A DNA stretch of 64,000 bases from Mesorhizobium sp. SOD10. Its GTDB lineage: Bacteria; Pseudomonadota; Alphaproteobacteria; Rhizobiales; Rhizobiaceae. Of the stretch, positions 1-7,744 are shown piece after piece (within the stretch, counting starts at the first letter, position 1; every line of letters begins with the position of its first letter). The DNA is taken from contig CCNA01000034.1 of assembly GCA_000824805.1 (NCBI GenBank), forward strand, positions 310,001 through 374,000, read 5' to 3'. The position numbers were made by a program, and so were the translations under genes. Under the pieces are notes generated by a model that saw nothing but the letters and a program-made list of their open reading frames with translations, made no database searches and was not told the origin of the DNA.

Positions 1-180
1 GATGGCTTCGACCTTGCCGCGAAGCCGCTTCGACGCCGCCTCGCCCTTGGCAAGATCACGCACGCCGATCAGCACGGCGAAGCCGAGTTCGGCCAGTTGC
101 CTTGCCGTCTCCAGGCCAATGCCACGGTTGCCGCCGGTGACGAGCGCCACCTTGCCGGAAGGATCTGCGTTGGTGGTCAT
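1..180 (-). CDS. Short-chain dehydrogenase/reductase, N-terminal part (cut by window edge)
   Basis: The 60 visible codons open with ATG at 180-178 and read into the window edge. The translation begins MTTNADPSGKVALVTGG and continues with the nucleotide-binding glycine motif GGNRGIG, typical of the Rossmann fold of classical SDR enzymes (NAD(P)-dependent oxidoreductases). The acidic or basic residue after beta-2 falls in IGVRD, which suggests NADP preference, but this is only inference. The active-site half of the protein lies outside the window, so substrate and pathway cannot be judged. It is divergent from the histidine-rich gene to its right. Confidence 0.85.
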   Translation of the reverse strand, partial: MTTNADPSGKVALVTGGNRGIGLETARQLAELGFAVLIGVRDLAKGEAASKRLRGKVEAI

Positions 181-532
181 TGTTCCTGCTCCTGTTCGGG
201 ACGTCGACAGCAAGATGGCACCGATCGGATCGAATGATTAGGGCGCGGAACTCGCACGCATCGTGCGATTGGGCTCATGAAAAGCCTGCCCCAACCGGCC
301 GATGGATGGCCGCTTTCATCGCAAGCCGATGGCCGATCGCCACGGCGACTGTTGCCGGCCCGCACTTGCACCGCGGCCATCCCTTTCCGCGGGGAGGAGC
401 CGGACACAATCGGGAAACAAGATTCAACAGTGTGGAAAAGCTCGCGAAAAGAGCTGCTGTCATAACGGTAACCGGAGCAGCCGATCGACGCGGCGCGACA
501 ACGGACATCGATCCTCGAAAGGAATGCCGACG
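181..532. other. Intergenic region between the SDR gene and the His-rich gene
   Basis: About 350 bases without a convincing gene. Several open frames cross it but none has a ribosome-binding site or recognisable protein. It should contain the divergent promoters of the SDR gene and of the histidine-rich gene. I could not pick out convincing -35/-10 elements. Confidence 0.5.
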
Positions 533-844
533 ATGAAAAAGACCCTTCTTTCCGCACTCGGCCTTGCCGTCGCGCTCGCTTTCGCGGTGCCGGCCGCCAA
601 CGCCCAGACCACGACGACCACGACTCCGGCGGCAACCACGGCTCCGGGCGCGACCACCGCCGCTCCGGCGGCCGCCGAAACGGCAAAGCCCGCCGCCAAT
701 GGCCCGCACAAGAAACTGAAGAAGCATCATCGCCGCCATCACGCCCGCAAGCACCACCTTAGGAATTACCGCAAGCATCATGTGCGGAAGCATCACGTGC
801 GCAAGCACCATGTGAAGAAGCATGTTGCGAAGAAGGCCGCGTAA
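533..844 (+). CDS. Secreted histidine/lysine-rich small protein
   Basis: A 103-residue protein. I chose ATG 533 because an AAAGGA Shine-Dalgarno ends 9 bases upstream, whereas the ATG at 524 directly abuts it. Residues 1-24 are a classical Sec signal peptide ending AANA. Residues 26-56 are a Thr/Ala/Pro-rich spacer. Residues 57-103 are almost only His, Lys, Arg and Ala, with a repeated KHHVR unit near residues 81-94. The mature protein is therefore strongly basic and could bind metal or polyanions in the periplasm. It resembles acid-shock (Asr-like) and histidine-rich periplasmic proteins in composition only; no enzymatic domain is visible. A strong intrinsic terminator follows at 917-946. 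Confidence 0.8.
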   Translation: MKKTLLSALGLAVALAFAVPAANAQTTTTTTPAATTAPGATTAAPAAAETAKPAANGPHKKLKKHHRRHHARKHHLRNYRKHHVRKHHVRKHHVKKHVAKKAA

Positions 845-866
845 GACCTGTCGCGTTTCATGACCG

Positions 867-904
867 GATGATCCTGGACCGCTTGCAAAGGGTTCAGGAT
901 CATC
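867..904. repeat. 10-bp inverted repeat
   Basis: GATGATCCTG at 867-876 is repeated as its exact reverse complement at 895-904 with an 18-base spacer. It lies between the His-rich stop codon and the terminator. It belongs to the GATCATG-ended palindromes seen elsewhere in the window (963-1030, 24858-24906). Confidence 0.7.
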
Positions 905-916
905 GCTTCCCGAAAA

Positions 917-946
917 CGCCGCCCTCCCTTCCGGGCGGCGTTTTTT
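917..946 (+). terminator. Rho-independent terminator of the His-rich gene
   Basis: CGCCGCCC (917-924) pairs with GGGCGGCG (933-940) across an 8-base loop and is followed by six T (941-946). This is a textbook intrinsic terminator 73 bases after the stop codon. Confidence 0.9.
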
Positions 947-962
947 GTTTGCGGTTCTAGTG

Positions 963-1030
963 CGGAATGATCTTCTCCGAAAGCCGGCGACCACTTTTCG
1001 CTAGCCGCGGTCGTTCGGTTCGGGATCATG
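963..1030. repeat. Rhizobial-type short palindromic repeat
   Basis: The stretch runs from CGGAATGATC through CCACTTTTCG to GGGATCATGCC. The ends are imperfect inverted copies around GATCATG. Elements of this build (a GATC-ended arm, CCGGxxxCCACTTTTCG in the middle) recur in rhizobial intergenic regions from general knowledge. It sits just downstream of the YdeI-family gene. Confidence 0.55.
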
Positions 1031-1032
1031 CC

Positions 1033-1629
1033 CTACTTCTTCTGCGGGTGGATCGTCTCGCCGCGCTTCAGCATCGCCACCAGATCGGCGATCTTCTTCT
1101 TGCGCCCTGCCTCGGTCTTCATGTTGTGGGTGCGGAAGGCGAGCGCGAAGCGGTTCTGCGCCGAAAGCTTCTCCAGCATTGCCTTCGCCTTCGGCTCGGC
1201 ATCGATCGCGGCCTGCAGGTCGGGCGGGATGGTCATCTCCCTCGATCCGCCATAGGCGCGGTCCCAGCGACCGTCGGCCTTGGCGGCCTCGACCTCGCGC
1301 AGGCCGTGCTCGGTCATGCGGCCCGCCTCAATCAGGCGCGCGACATTGTCGATGTTGATCTTACTCCAGATGCTCTTTTTGCCGCGCGGCGTGTAGCGCT
1401 GCAGGAAGCTCTTGTCGTCGAGCGACTTCCGCACCGCGTCGATCCAGCCGAAGCAGAGCACGACGTCGATCGCCTCCTTCGGCGTGATCGACGGTAGCCC
1501 AGAACCGACCTTGTGGATCTTGATCCAGACCTCGCTTTCGCCGGCGTGATTGTCGGCAAGCCAGGCATAGAAGCTTTCCGCATCGGGAAATTCACGCACC
1601 TTGTCCGGATCGACCTTGATCGGGGCCAT
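1033..1629 (-). CDS. YdeI/OmpD-associated family protein
   Basis: A 198-residue cytosolic protein. ATG at 1629-1627 is preferred over the upstream GTG because GAGGTG lies just before it. The N-terminal part (ESFYAWLADNHAGESEVWIKIHK, then a conserved GWIDAVRKSLDD block near residues 60-75) is the hallmark of the YdeI/OmpD-associated family. The C-terminal part has PPDLQAAIDAEPKA followed by a Lys/Arg-rich end, matching the bacteriocin-protection (YdeI) extension. The biochemical function of the family is not known with certainty. It is divergent from the SDR gene at 1818. Confidence 0.85.
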   Translation of the reverse strand: MAPIKVDPDKVREFPDAESFYAWLADNHAGESEVWIKIHKVGSGLPSITPKEAIDVVLCFGWIDAVRKSLDDKSFLQRYTPRGKKSIWSKINIDNVARLIEAGRMTEHGLREVEAAKADGRWDRAYGGSREMTIPPDLQAAIDAEPKAKAMLEKLSAQNRFALAFRTHNMKTEAGRKKKIADLVAMLKRGETIHPQKK

Positions 1630-1817
1630 CGTCACCTCGTGTTCATCGTACACCAATGTGGACGATTCCGCGGCGGTTGTAGCGACCGCTGGTGCCAGTT
1701 TCTGTCAGCAGGCGGTACATGCCATCGGACGCTCCGATACCATAATCGGTTTCTTCCGTTTCCGCTTCGCGCGGCAGCCTGCCAAAACCCCTGCCGATGC
1801 AGAGGAAAGGCGTGGAC

Positions 1818-2540
1818 ATGGACAAGCAAAAAATCCTGGTCGTCGGCGGCAGTTCGGGCATGGGGCTGGCGCTTGCCAGACGATGCCTCGAGGAAGGCGC
1901 GCAGGTCATCATCGCCGGGCGCGGCGAAGCGAAGCTGAACGCGGCGCGGGAAGCGCTCGGCCGCCGGGACACACTTCTAACGGCCGTGGCCGACATCAGC
2001 CGCGAGGATGAGGTCGCCACGCTGTTTCAGCGCATCGGCAGGGTCGATCATATCGTCAGCACGGCGGCCGACATAGAGGGCGCCTATCGGCTGTTGCCGC
2101 AGATCGAGCTTTCAGCCGCGCAGCGTGTGGTGGAAAGCAAGTTCTATGGACCGCTGCTGCTCGCCAAGCATGGCGCGCCGATGCTGCCGCCGAGCGGCTC
2201 CCTTACCTTCGTCTCGGGCATCGCCGCCTATCGGCCGGCGGCGCGCGGCTCGGTCGTTGCGGCTGTCAACGCAGCGCTGGAAGGGCTGGTGCGGGCTCTG
2301 GCCGTCGAGCTGGCGCCGATCCGCGTCAACGCCGTCTCGCCGGGCTGGGTCGATACGCCGATCTGGGAGTTCGTCGCGGGCGACAGGAAGGCCGAAACCC
2401 TGGCCGCCATGGCGGAGCGATTGCCCGCGGGGCGGGTCGGAAGGCCGGAGGACATTGCCGACGCAATCCGCTTCCTGATCGGCAACGGCTTCACGACCGG
2501 AGAGACGCTGCATGTCGAGGGCGGACACCGGCTGGTGTGA
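1818..2540 (+). CDS. SDR-fold protein lacking the catalytic Tyr/Lys pair
   Basis: A 240-residue protein; ATG 1818 follows the AGGAAAGG ribosome site, while an in-frame ATG at 1797 has none. The Rossmann motif GGSSGMG (residues 10-16) and the NAVSPGWVDTP block (171-181) identify a classical SDR. The catalytic Ser is present (Ser133 in VSG), but in the segment that should read YxxxK the protein has VVAAVNAALEGL, so Val147 stands for Tyr and Asn151 for Lys. It is thus either non-catalytic, a binding protein, or uses another mechanism. Its 3' end overlaps the convergent LysR gene by 50 bases, which suggests mutual interference. Confidence 0.85.
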   Translation: MDKQKILVVGGSSGMGLALARRCLEEGAQVIIAGRGEAKLNAAREALGRRDTLLTAVADISREDEVATLFQRIGRVDHIVSTAADIEGAYRLLPQIELSAAQRVVESKFYGPLLLAKHGAPMLPPSGSLTFVSGIAAYRPAARGSVVAAVNAALEGLVRALAVELAPIRVNAVSPGWVDTPIWEFVAGDRKAETLAAMAERLPAGRVGRPEDIADAIRFLIGNGFTTGETLHVEGGHRLV

Positions 2541-3444
2541 CCGGCGCGAAGCCTTCCCCTATAGCAGTGAGCAGCGCTTTCAGCACCGGGGGCTGCACGC
2601 GCCGTCGACGCCAGGTCATTACGATGTCGGCCGAGCGGACCGAGCCCGGCCAGGCAAGCTCGGCGACTTCGCCGCGCTCGATCGCGGCGGCAACCGCCAG
2701 CCGCGGCACGAGGCCAAACCCCGCGCCAGCCGCCACCAGCCCGGCAATGGCGTCGATGCTGCCGGCTTCGGCGGCCAAGCTTGGCTCGCCCAGGCCCGCT
2801 TCGGCGAACGCCTTGTCGACCATGGCGCGGTAGACGCAACCGGTCTCGGTGGCGACGAAATGCTTCTCGGCCAGCGCCGCCAAGTCGATATCGGTCCGGT
2901 TGTCGCCGGGCGGCGCAATGAGCGCCAGCGGCTCGGCCGCTACCACGCGCCTGGCAAAGCGCGGGTCCGGTGCGACGGCCTCCTCAAGTTCGGCGGGTCG
3001 CTCGAAGCAGAAAACGACGTCGATCTCGCCGTCACCCAGCCGGCGCAGCAGCTCGCCGCTGCCGGCCACCTTGAGCTTGAAGTCGATACCGGCATGCTTG
3101 GCCCGGAAACCGGCGAGCCAGCCGGCACACCTTGCCGAGGCGATCGTCTCCAGGGCGCCGATCGACAGGCTGCCGGCCGTCCCGGCGCGGGTGAGATTTA
3201 CGGCGGCCCGGGTATCGTCGGCAAGCGCCAGCAGGTCCTCGGCATAGGGCTTCAGCGCCTCGCCCGCCGGCGTCAGGTCAAGCCCCTGCCGCGAGCGGGT
3301 GAAGAGGTTCGCGCCCAGCTCGGTTTCCAGCGCCTGGATCTGGTCGCTGACGCTCGACTGCGCGAGATTGACCTCCTGTGCCGCGCGCGTGACGTTGTGC
3401 GTTCGCGCGACCGCCAGGAAGGTCTTCAGCAGCCTGGGATGCAT
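2491..3444 (-). CDS. LysR-family transcriptional regulator
   Basis: A 317-residue protein. Residues 1-60 form the winged helix-turn-helix (TRAAQEVNLAQSSVSDQIQALETELGANLF). Residues from about 90 form the periplasmic-binding-like effector domain, starting SLSIGALETIAS. Length is normal for the family. It ends inside the convergent SDR-like gene. The pseudo-protease gene lies 13 bases upstream in the same direction, so the two may share a transcript. Target genes and inducer cannot be read from the sequence; the SDR-like neighbour is a possible partner. Confidence 0.92.
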   Translation of the reverse strand: MHPRLLKTFLAVARTHNVTRAAQEVNLAQSSVSDQIQALETELGANLFTRSRQGLDLTPAGEALKPYAEDLLALADDTRAAVNLTRAGTAGSLSIGALETIASARCAGWLAGFRAKHAGIDFKLKVAGSGELLRRLGDGEIDVVFCFERPAELEEAVAPDPRFARRVVAAEPLALIAPPGDNRTDIDLAALAEKHFVATETGCVYRAMVDKAFAEAGLGEPSLAAEAGSIDAIAGLVAAGAGFGLVPRLAVAAAIERGEVAELAWPGSVRSADIVMTWRRRRVQPPVLKALLTAIGEGFAPVTPAGVRPRHAASLRS

Positions 3445-3457
3445 CGGCGCTTCAGAG

Positions 3458-4360
3458 CTACTGCAGTTGCGGCTTCTTCAGGAAGGAATTGCGGTCGGCG
3501 GATTTGACGCGCAGCCAGGTCTCGCGGCCGTCGCGCACGACGCGCAGCGGGATTTCCGAGCCGGCCGGATTCTGCCAGAGCTTTCTGTAGAAATCCGCCA
3601 GACCGTCGACCTCGCCGTCGCGCACGTCGGAGATGATGTCGCCCTGACGCAGGCCCGCCTGGGCGGCCGGGCCGCCTTCGGCCACGCTCATCACCACCAC
3701 CATGCCGTTCGACTCGGCCGAGAAGGCGCCGAGCCATGGGCGCGGCGCCTTGGCCGCCTGGCCGCGCTTGATGAGATCGTCGAGGATCGGCGTCAGAAGG
3801 TCGATCGGCACGACCATGTTGATGTCGGCGACCTCCCCGGCGCGGCTCATCTGCAGGCGCAGCGAGCCGACGCCAAGCAGCTTACCGTCGCGGTCGAACA
3901 GCGCCGCACCGCCCCAGGACGGATGCGCGGGCGCCGTGAAGATCGCCTCGTCGATCAAATACTCCCAGTAGCCGGCGAATTCCTGCTTGGTGACGATGTG
4001 GGCATCGACCTGCTGGCCGATGCCGTCGGCGAGGGTCACGGCATCGCCGATATTGGCCTTCCTGGCGCTGCCGAACTGGACCGCCGGCAGTCCGAGCGGC
4101 GCCAGCGCCTGGACGAGGCCGAAGCCGGTCTCCTGGTCATAGGCCAGCGCATGAGCCGCGACCACGCGGCCGTCTTGGTCGGTCAGCCACACTTCCTCGG
4201 CCTCGGTGATGAGATAGCCGATGGTGAGCACAAGGCCATTGTCGCGGATCACCACGCCGCTGCCCTCACGGCGCGTACCCAGCGCATTGGCGGTGAAAGC
4301 GTCGTCCGGCACCATGGCGCGCACGGCAACGACGGAGCGCGAAATTTTCCCGATGGTCAT
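3458..4360 (-). CDS. HtrA/DegP-fold pseudo-protease with PDZ domain
   Basis: A 300-residue protein with a trypsin-like domain (about 30-190) and a C-terminal PDZ domain (about 205-290, GLRQGDIISDV). I chose ATG 4360, 7 bases after AGGA; an in-frame ATG at 4375 adds five residues. Compared with DegP-type proteases, all three catalytic residues appear replaced: Tyr49 in LTIGYLI where the His of TNxHV is expected, Gly79 in DQETGF where the Asp is expected, and Trp149 in PSWGGAAL where GNSGG is expected. There is no obvious signal peptide. It likely binds peptides rather than cutting them. PGAP-like pipelines would still call it a serine protease. Confidence 0.85.
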   Translation of the reverse strand: MTIGKISRSVVAVRAMVPDDAFTANALGTRREGSGVVIRDNGLVLTIGYLITEAEEVWLTDQDGRVVAAHALAYDQETGFGLVQALAPLGLPAVQFGSARKANIGDAVTLADGIGQQVDAHIVTKQEFAGYWEYLIDEAIFTAPAHPSWGGAALFDRDGKLLGVGSLRLQMSRAGEVADINMVVPIDLLTPILDDLIKRGQAAKAPRPWLGAFSAESNGMVVVMSVAEGGPAAQAGLRQGDIISDVRDGEVDGLADFYRKLWQNPAGSEIPLRVVRDGRETWLRVKSADRNSFLKKPQLQ

Positions 4361-4454
4361 CAATCCATCCTGCATTGCGGTCTTTGTCTATAAGTATGGC
4401 CGAAGGCGCGCGGCGCAAGGGCAGATCTTCCCTTGCCAGGCTGGCACAAGCACT

Positions 4455-4474
4455 AGTTCAACGAAGATTGAACT
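4455..4474. promoter_or_regulatory. 20-bp perfect palindrome upstream of the yghU gene
   Basis: AGTTCAA (4455-4461) and TTGAACT (4468-4474) are perfect inverted copies with a 6-base spacer. Five more T follow, then a TTGACG -35-like hexamer at 4482-4487. It fits the T-N11-A pattern of LysR-type sites and could be an operator. Because of the T run it could also act as a terminator stem, but no plus-strand gene lies upstream to terminate. Confidence 0.5.
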
Positions 4475-4574
4475 TTTTTCTTTGACGCGCGCGCGACCGC
4501 ACCTAAGTCTATCGCCATCAGGAGACGTCGCAGCCCCCTGAATCCACAAGCTGAAACCCACAAGGCCTCCGCAC

Positions 4575-5444
4575 ATGGACGAATATATCCCGCCGAAAGT
4601 CTGGACCTGGAACAAGCCGAATGGCGGCGAGTTCGCTTCGATCAACCGGCCGATCGCGGGCCCGACGCATGAGAAGGAACTGCCGGTCGGCAAGCACCCG
4701 CTGCAGCTCTACTCGCTGGCCACGCCCAACGGTCAGAAAGTGACGATCATGCTGGAGGAGCTTCTGGCGCTCGGCCATAAGGGCGCGGAATACGATGCCT
4801 GGCTGATCAAGATCGGCGACGGCGATCAGTTCGGCAGCGGATTCGTCGAGGTCAACCCGAACTCGAAGATCCCGGCGCTGATGGACCACAGCGAGCCAAA
4901 GCCGGTGCGCGTGTTCGAGTCCGGCTCGATCCTCACCTATCTCGCCGAAAAATTCGGCGAATTCCTGCCGACCGAGCGCGCGGCGCGAGCTGAGACCTTT
5001 TCATGGCTGTTCTGGCAGATGGGTTCCGCGCCCTATCTCGGCGGCGGCTTCGGCCATTTCTATGCCTATGCGCCGCACAAGATCGAATACGCGATCGACC
5101 GCTTCGCCATGGAGACCAAGCGGCAGATGGATGTGCTCGACCGCAGGCTGGCGGAGAGCGAGTATCTCGCCGGCCCCGGCTACACGATCGCCGACATTGC
5201 TGTGTGGCCCTGGTATGGCGGGCTCGCCAAGGGCCGCAGCTACAACAATGCCGCGGAGTTCCTGTCCGTGCATGAATACAAGAACGTGCAGCGCTGGGCC
5301 GACGCGATCGACGCGCGGCCGGCGGTGAGCCGCGGGCGTATGGTCAACCGCATGTCCGGCGATCCGGCCTTCCAGTTGCGCGAGCGCCACGACGCCAGCG
5401 ACTTCGAGACGAAGACGCAGGATAAGCTCGAGGCGGCGGAGTGA
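4575..5444 (+). CDS. yghU: YghU-family glutathione S-transferase (disulfide-bond oxidoreductase)
   Basis: A 289-residue protein colinear with YghU. It has the family N-terminal extension (PPKVWTWNKPNGGEFASINRPIAG), a thioredoxin-fold GST N-domain from about residue 45 (LYSLATPNGQKVTIMLEEL), the VNPNSKIPAL and ESGSILTYLAEKF glutathione-binding segments, and an alpha-helical C-domain with the family signature YTIADIAVWPWYG. Proteins of this group bind two glutathiones and reduce organic hydroperoxides and disulfides in the cytosol. It stands alone, divergent from the pseudo-protease, with a palindrome at 4455-4474 in its upstream region. Confidence 0.93.
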   Translation: MDEYIPPKVWTWNKPNGGEFASINRPIAGPTHEKELPVGKHPLQLYSLATPNGQKVTIMLEELLALGHKGAEYDAWLIKIGDGDQFGSGFVEVNPNSKIPALMDHSEPKPVRVFESGSILTYLAEKFGEFLPTERAARAETFSWLFWQMGSAPYLGGGFGHFYAYAPHKIEYAIDRFAMETKRQMDVLDRRLAESEYLAGPGYTIADIAVWPWYGGLAKGRSYNNAAEFLSVHEYKNVQRWADAIDARPAVSRGRMVNRMSGDPAFQLRERHDASDFETKTQDKLEAAE

Positions 5445-5491
5445 GGTAATCTCCCCACTCGCGGGAAGATTTGGCTATCGCCAGCGCCCCG

Positions 5492-6037
5492 CTACCTCCC
5501 ATAGGTATAGGTCACGGTCGCCACGCCGAGCGCCGAGCTCTTGGCGGCGACCGAGACCATCTCCGGCAGCGGGTTGGCCGGTATGCGCAATGTCTTTTCA
5601 CCCAGCGCGTACAGCGTGAAGACATAGTGATGGTCGCCGCTGCCGGGAGGCGGGCACGGGCCGAAATAGCCGGCGCGGCCGACGCCGCCTTTGCCCAGCA
5701 CCGAGCCCTTGGGCATGCGCTTGCCGCCTTGCGCGCCGGCACCCTCACGCAGCCCCTTGGCGCTGGCCGGGATGTTCCAGGCCAGCCAGTGCCAGAACCC
5801 CTTGCCGCCATTGGCATCGGTGTCGAACATGGTCAGCGCGTAGCTTTTCGTTCCCGCTGGCGGATCCTTCCAGCCGAGCGCGATCGAGACGCTCTGTCCG
5901 CCGCAGCCAGCCTTATCGCCGAGATATTTCGCGTCCCATTTGCCGTCGGAAACCGACGAGCTGGAAATCTCGAACGCTTGCGCCTGGGTGGCGAAGGCCA
6001 TTAGGGCAAGCATGGTGAAACCGAGGCGCAAGGTCAT
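5492..6037 (-). CDS. Periplasmic PEBP protein of the YbhB/YbcL family
   Basis: A 181-residue protein, start ATG 6037 with GGGAGGA just upstream. Residues 1-21 are a signal peptide ending AQAF. The remainder has the phosphatidylethanolamine-binding protein blocks: WKDPPAGTKSYALTMFDTDA, GFWHWLAWNIPA and the loop with FGPCPPPGSGDHHYVFTLYAL. The YbhB/YbcL group is annotated as Raf-kinase-inhibitor-like; bacterial function is poorly defined, presumably binding of small anionic ligands. It is transcribed in the same direction as the aminotransferase but separated from it by an intrinsic terminator. Confidence 0.92.
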   Translation of the reverse strand: MTLRLGFTMLALMAFATQAQAFEISSSSVSDGKWDAKYLGDKAGCGGQSVSIALGWKDPPAGTKSYALTMFDTDANGGKGFWHWLAWNIPASAKGLREGAGAQGGKRMPKGSVLGKGGVGRAGYFGPCPPPGSGDHHYVFTLYALGEKTLRIPANPLPEMVSVAAKSSALGVATVTYTYGR

Positions 6038-6118
6038 TTGATCCTCCCTGAACAACACAGCGTAGCGGAAAAGCGGTCCGAAAAAGGGCAAGCTGGCGCG
6101 ACCGCCCGCCTGGACAGC

Positions 6119-6151
6119 AAAAAAGCCCCGCCGGTGGAGGCCGTCGGGGCT
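6119..6151 (-). terminator. Rho-independent terminator after the aminotransferase gene
   Basis: Read on the minus strand, AGCCCCG and CGGGGCT (6145-6151 and 6124-6130) form a stem with extra inner pairs, followed by six T (complement of the A run at 6119-6124). It lies about 150 bases beyond the aminotransferase stop codon and upstream of the PEBP gene. Confidence 0.85.
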
Positions 6152-6303
6152 CTTTCGTTCGGACCATGGAGGTGGGACCCCACGGTCGGTTCGATCCAGG
6201 GGGTGTTGGATCAGCCGCGACACTAGCCGAGGAATCGGCCGCGCGGACAATCACGCCTGCGCACTACCAATCACGCCTGCGCGAGAATGAGGTGATGGCC
6301 AGC

Positions 6304-7512
6304 TCAGCCCCGCAGCAGCTTCGTCAGCCGCGGCACACCCTCGTTCACCGCGCGGTCGTCGGCAAGGGTGAAGGACATGCGCAGCGTGTTGCGGCCGGTG
6401 CCGTCGGCGTAGAAGGCGTTGCCGGGCACGAAGGCGACGCGAGCCTCCTTCACCGAGCGGGTCAGGAGCTCGGTTGCGTCCGTGTCTTCCGGCAGCGTCA
6501 GCCAGACGAACATGCCCCCGTCCGGACGGCTCCAGGAAATGCCTTCCGGCATATTGGCCTCAAGCGCGCCAAGCAGCGCGTCGCGGCGCTTGCGGTAGGC
6601 GCCGATCAGCTTGTCCACCTGGGCATCGAAGATGGTCTCGGCGACGCGATGCATGACCATCTGATTGATCGAGGGGCTGTGCAGGTCGGAGGCCTGCTTC
6701 ATCAGCACCAGCTTCTCCACGACGTGGCGCGGCGCGCAGACCCAGCCGACGCGCATGCCAGGCGACAGGATCTTCGAGAAGGAGCCGCAATAGAGCGTGC
6801 GCGCATGATCGATGCCGCCGGAGCGGGCGCAGTCGAGCGCCAGGATCGGCGGCACGCCCTCCCCGTCATAGCGCAGCGCGCGATAGGCGGCGTCCTCGAT
6901 GACGGCGATGTCCAGCTCACCGGCAAGATCGAGCACCGCCTCGCGCTGCTTGACGTTCAGCGTGTTGCCGGTCGGGTTGGCGAAATCCGGCACCAGATAG
7001 GCGAACTTCACCTTGCCGCCATTTGCAGCGGCGGCGGCGCGATAAGCCTCCGGCGTCATGTTGCCGCCGGCGGTGTTCAGCCGGTCGTAGCGCGGCTCAT
7101 AGGCGTTGAAGGCCTGCAGCGCGCCGAGATAGGTCGGCCATGTCACAAGCGCAGTGTCGCCGGGGGACAAAAAGAGCTTGCCGAGATAGTCGAGCGCCTG
7201 CTGCGAGCCGGAGGTGATGAAGATGTTGCCTTCGTCGCATTGTACGCCGAGCTTGCCCATATAGGCGGCCAGCCATTTGCGCAGCGGCAGAAAACCTTCG
7301 CTGACCTGGTATTGGAGCGCGGCGCCCGCCTCCGCGCCGCCCAGCATGGCCTGGTAGGCACCGCCGATGGCTTCGGCCGGAAACAGCGAGGGGTCGGGAA
7401 TGCCGCCAGCGAAGGAGATGATGTCCGGCTGGTCGAGCAGTTTCAGGAGCTCGCGGATTTCGGAAGCCTTCATGCGCGAAGAGCGCGAGGCCAGAAGATT
7501 CAACAGGGTCAA
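6304..7512 (-). CDS. PLP-dependent fold-type I aminotransferase (LysN/2-aminoadipate type)
   Basis: A 402-residue protein with an apparent TTG start at 7512, set 5-6 bases after a strong GGAGGTG. It has FAGGIPDPSLFP near residue 34, the ring-stacking and cofactor segments VPDFANPTGNT (174-184) and EDAAYRALRYDG, and the Schiff-base lysine Lys247 in GSFSKILSPGMRVGW. This pattern fits the 2-aminoadipate/aromatic aminotransferase group of class I/II enzymes rather than aspartate aminotransferases. It is a stand-alone enzyme, without the GntR domain of MocR regulators. A palindrome at 7537-7557 lies between its ribosome site and upstream region. Confidence 0.9.
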   Translation of the reverse strand: MTLLNLLASRSSRMKASEIRELLKLLDQPDIISFAGGIPDPSLFPAEAIGGAYQAMLGGAEAGAALQYQVSEGFLPLRKWLAAYMGKLGVQCDEGNIFITSGSQQALDYLGKLFLSPGDTALVTWPTYLGALQAFNAYEPRYDRLNTAGGNMTPEAYRAAAAANGGKVKFAYLVPDFANPTGNTLNVKQREAVLDLAGELDIAVIEDAAYRALRYDGEGVPPILALDCARSGGIDHARTLYCGSFSKILSPGMRVGWVCAPRHVVEKLVLMKQASDLHSPSINQMVMHRVAETIFDAQVDKLIGAYRKRRDALLGALEANMPEGISWSRPDGGMFVWLTLPEDTDATELLTRSVKEARVAFVPGNAFYADGTGRNTLRMSFTLADDRAVNEGVPRLTKLLRG

Positions 7513-7536
7513 AGGCGCACCTCCGCAGTGCCTATT

Positions 7537-7557
7537 TAGGTCAGCTTCATTGACCTA
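7537..7557. promoter_or_regulatory. Palindromic operator candidate upstream of the aminotransferase
   Basis: TAGGTCA (7537-7543) and TGACCTA (7551-7557) are perfect inverted copies separated by 7 bases. The site starts 25 bases before the TTG start, where a repressor could block initiation. The regulator is unknown; AsnC/Lrp or GntR types would be reasonable for an amino-acid enzyme. Confidence 0.5.
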
Positions 7558-7744
7558 TTATCAGGCCACGCCTTTCGCGTGAATACACAAAACGGTCATG
7601 GCGCATCGTCGGGGCAACATTTGGCCTACAGATTTCAACGTATGCTAATGGAAAGCCATTGCGCGGTCGGCCGGACAGGCGCACGGTCGCGGCCAAGGAA
7701 CCGGGAGCCGAGAGAAAATCAATCCGGACGAATGGGGAACGCGC

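Noticed and set aside
4430..4460. Sigma-54 element near TGGCAC at 4442
   Set aside because: The -12 part reads CTAGT instead of TTGCW, so the essential GC is absent.
4455..4479. Intrinsic terminator on the plus strand
   Set aside because: The stem plus T run would serve, but no plus-strand gene ends upstream; the LysR and pseudo-protease genes run the other way. An operator or leader element is more likely.
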